Source of the DNA: an uncultured Spirochaetaceae bacterium | GTDB taxonomy: Bacteria > Spirochaetota > Spirochaetia > Treponematales > Treponemataceae | Assembly: GCA_902766125.1 (NCBI GenBank) | Contig: CACXCG010000006.1 | Location: forward strand, 1-32,020 | Direction of reading: 5' to 3' | Length of the DNA stretch: 32,020 nucleotides | In this document: positions 31,797 through 32,020 of the stretch, piece after piece | Layout of the letters: every line of letters begins with the position of its first letter | How positions within the stretch are numbered: position 1 is the stretch's first letter | The notes under the pieces: generated by a model | The model's database searches: none | The model's input: the letters and a program-made list of their open reading frames with translations, nothing else | What the model was told of the DNA's origin: nothing | Made by a program: the position numbers and the translations under genes

Positions 31797-32020
31797 TTAT
31801 AAAATTTGACAATCTGCAAAAAATGCAATATATTGCATATTATTATGAAGAGATTACCTGCAAGCAATTTTTTCTCTTGGCATGTCTTAATCTCTATCCA
31901 GATGAAAAACCTACTTCAAATGAGCTTGCAGAGACCATGGGTTGTACCCGCCAGAACGTCAAACAGATTTTAGACAGCCTCTGCAAAAAAGAGCTCCTTG
32001 TTTTAATCCAGGATAAAAAC
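31793..32020 (+). CDS. MarR-like regulator, partial (cut by the window end)
   Basis: The frame from ATG 31793 stays open to the end of the window, giving 76 residues. It has a helical dimerisation start (FDNLQKMQYIAYYYEEITCK) and a winged-helix DNA-binding region, SNELAETMGCTRQNVKQILD then SLCKKELLVL, which fits MarR-type regulators. Its stop lies outside the window. It is coupled to the XRE gene by an ATGA overlap. The two operator repeats in front of this operon fit a dimeric regulator of this kind. Confidence 0.85.
   Translation, partial: MIIKFDNLQKMQYIAYYYEEITCKQFFLLACLNLYPDEKPTSNELAETMGCTRQNVKQILDSLCKKELLVLIQDKN

Noticed and set aside
23789..32020. Integron cassette array, as known in Treponema denticola
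   Set aside because: The run of small genes suggested it, but I found no repeated attC-like inverted sites between genes and no integrase; promoters and coupled starts fit ordinary operons better.

Overview
The window looks like chromosomal DNA from a host-associated spirochaete, most likely a Treponema. This is an inference from several features seen together: moderate G+C with AT-rich spacers, many LxxC-type lipoproteins, a threonyl-tRNA synthetase without its N-terminal TGS domain, a large Cache-type chemoreceptor, and short secreted proteins with no obvious relatives. No rRNA, tRNA, insertion sequence, phage gene or CRISPR array was seen.

Layout. 1-1000: a 7-bp tandem repeat, a structured-looking leader and an unknown lipoprotein gene closed by a terminator. 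1000-5100 (minus strand): a chemoreceptor and thrS, each with its own promoter; thrS ends in a terminator. 5200-8200 (plus): an unknown helical protein with a sigma-28-like sequence upstream, then an OppA-type peptide-binding protein. 8200-12700 (minus): a tight five-gene unit metK - nth - MscS-like channel - two lipoproteins. 12800-15000 (plus): a free-standing CBM48 (glycogen-binding) protein, then a secreted beta-strand-rich protein coupled to a metallophosphoesterase lipoprotein. 15000-17600 (minus): an IlvY-like LysR regulator followed by a ModF-type double ABC ATPase whose first ATPase half is degenerate. 17600-19600 (plus): a PadR regulator with a DUF2812 membrane protein behind a promoter full of TATCG/CGATA repeats, then a secreted repeat protein. 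19600-21500: a beta-CASP metallo-beta-lactamase-fold RNase-like protein and SlyX. 21500-22900 (minus): NlpC/P60 protein and a lipoprotein. 22900-23800: a queuosine-precursor transporter (YhhQ type) with a leader that can sequester its ribosome-binding site.

23800-32020 changes character. It is a run of short single-domain accessory genes: HAD nucleotidase-like, two GNATs, MscL, a nucleoside phosphorylase, a 2H phosphoesterase, a YjbR-like protein, a pyridoxamine-oxidase-like flavoprotein, DUF1697 and TfoX-N. Gene stubs lie between some of them, as expected of a region of gene gain and decay. It ends in a four-gene unit: NapH-like 4Fe-4S membrane protein, a DUF6442-like membrane protein, an XRE regulator and a MarR-like regulator that runs off the window. 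That unit starts at a consensus promoter carrying two copies of a 17-bp near-palindromic operator-like sequence.

The points most worth a second look are: the leader at 196-287 with mutually exclusive hairpins; the operator array between the LysR and PadR genes; the duplicated operator in front of the NapH/MarR unit; the degenerate first half of ModF; the yhhQ leader; and five genes (thrS, lysR, HAD, GNAT, 2H) that lack a Shine-Dalgarno sequence and whose promoter -10 boxes place transcription starts at or within a few bases of the start codon, suggesting leaderless mRNAs.
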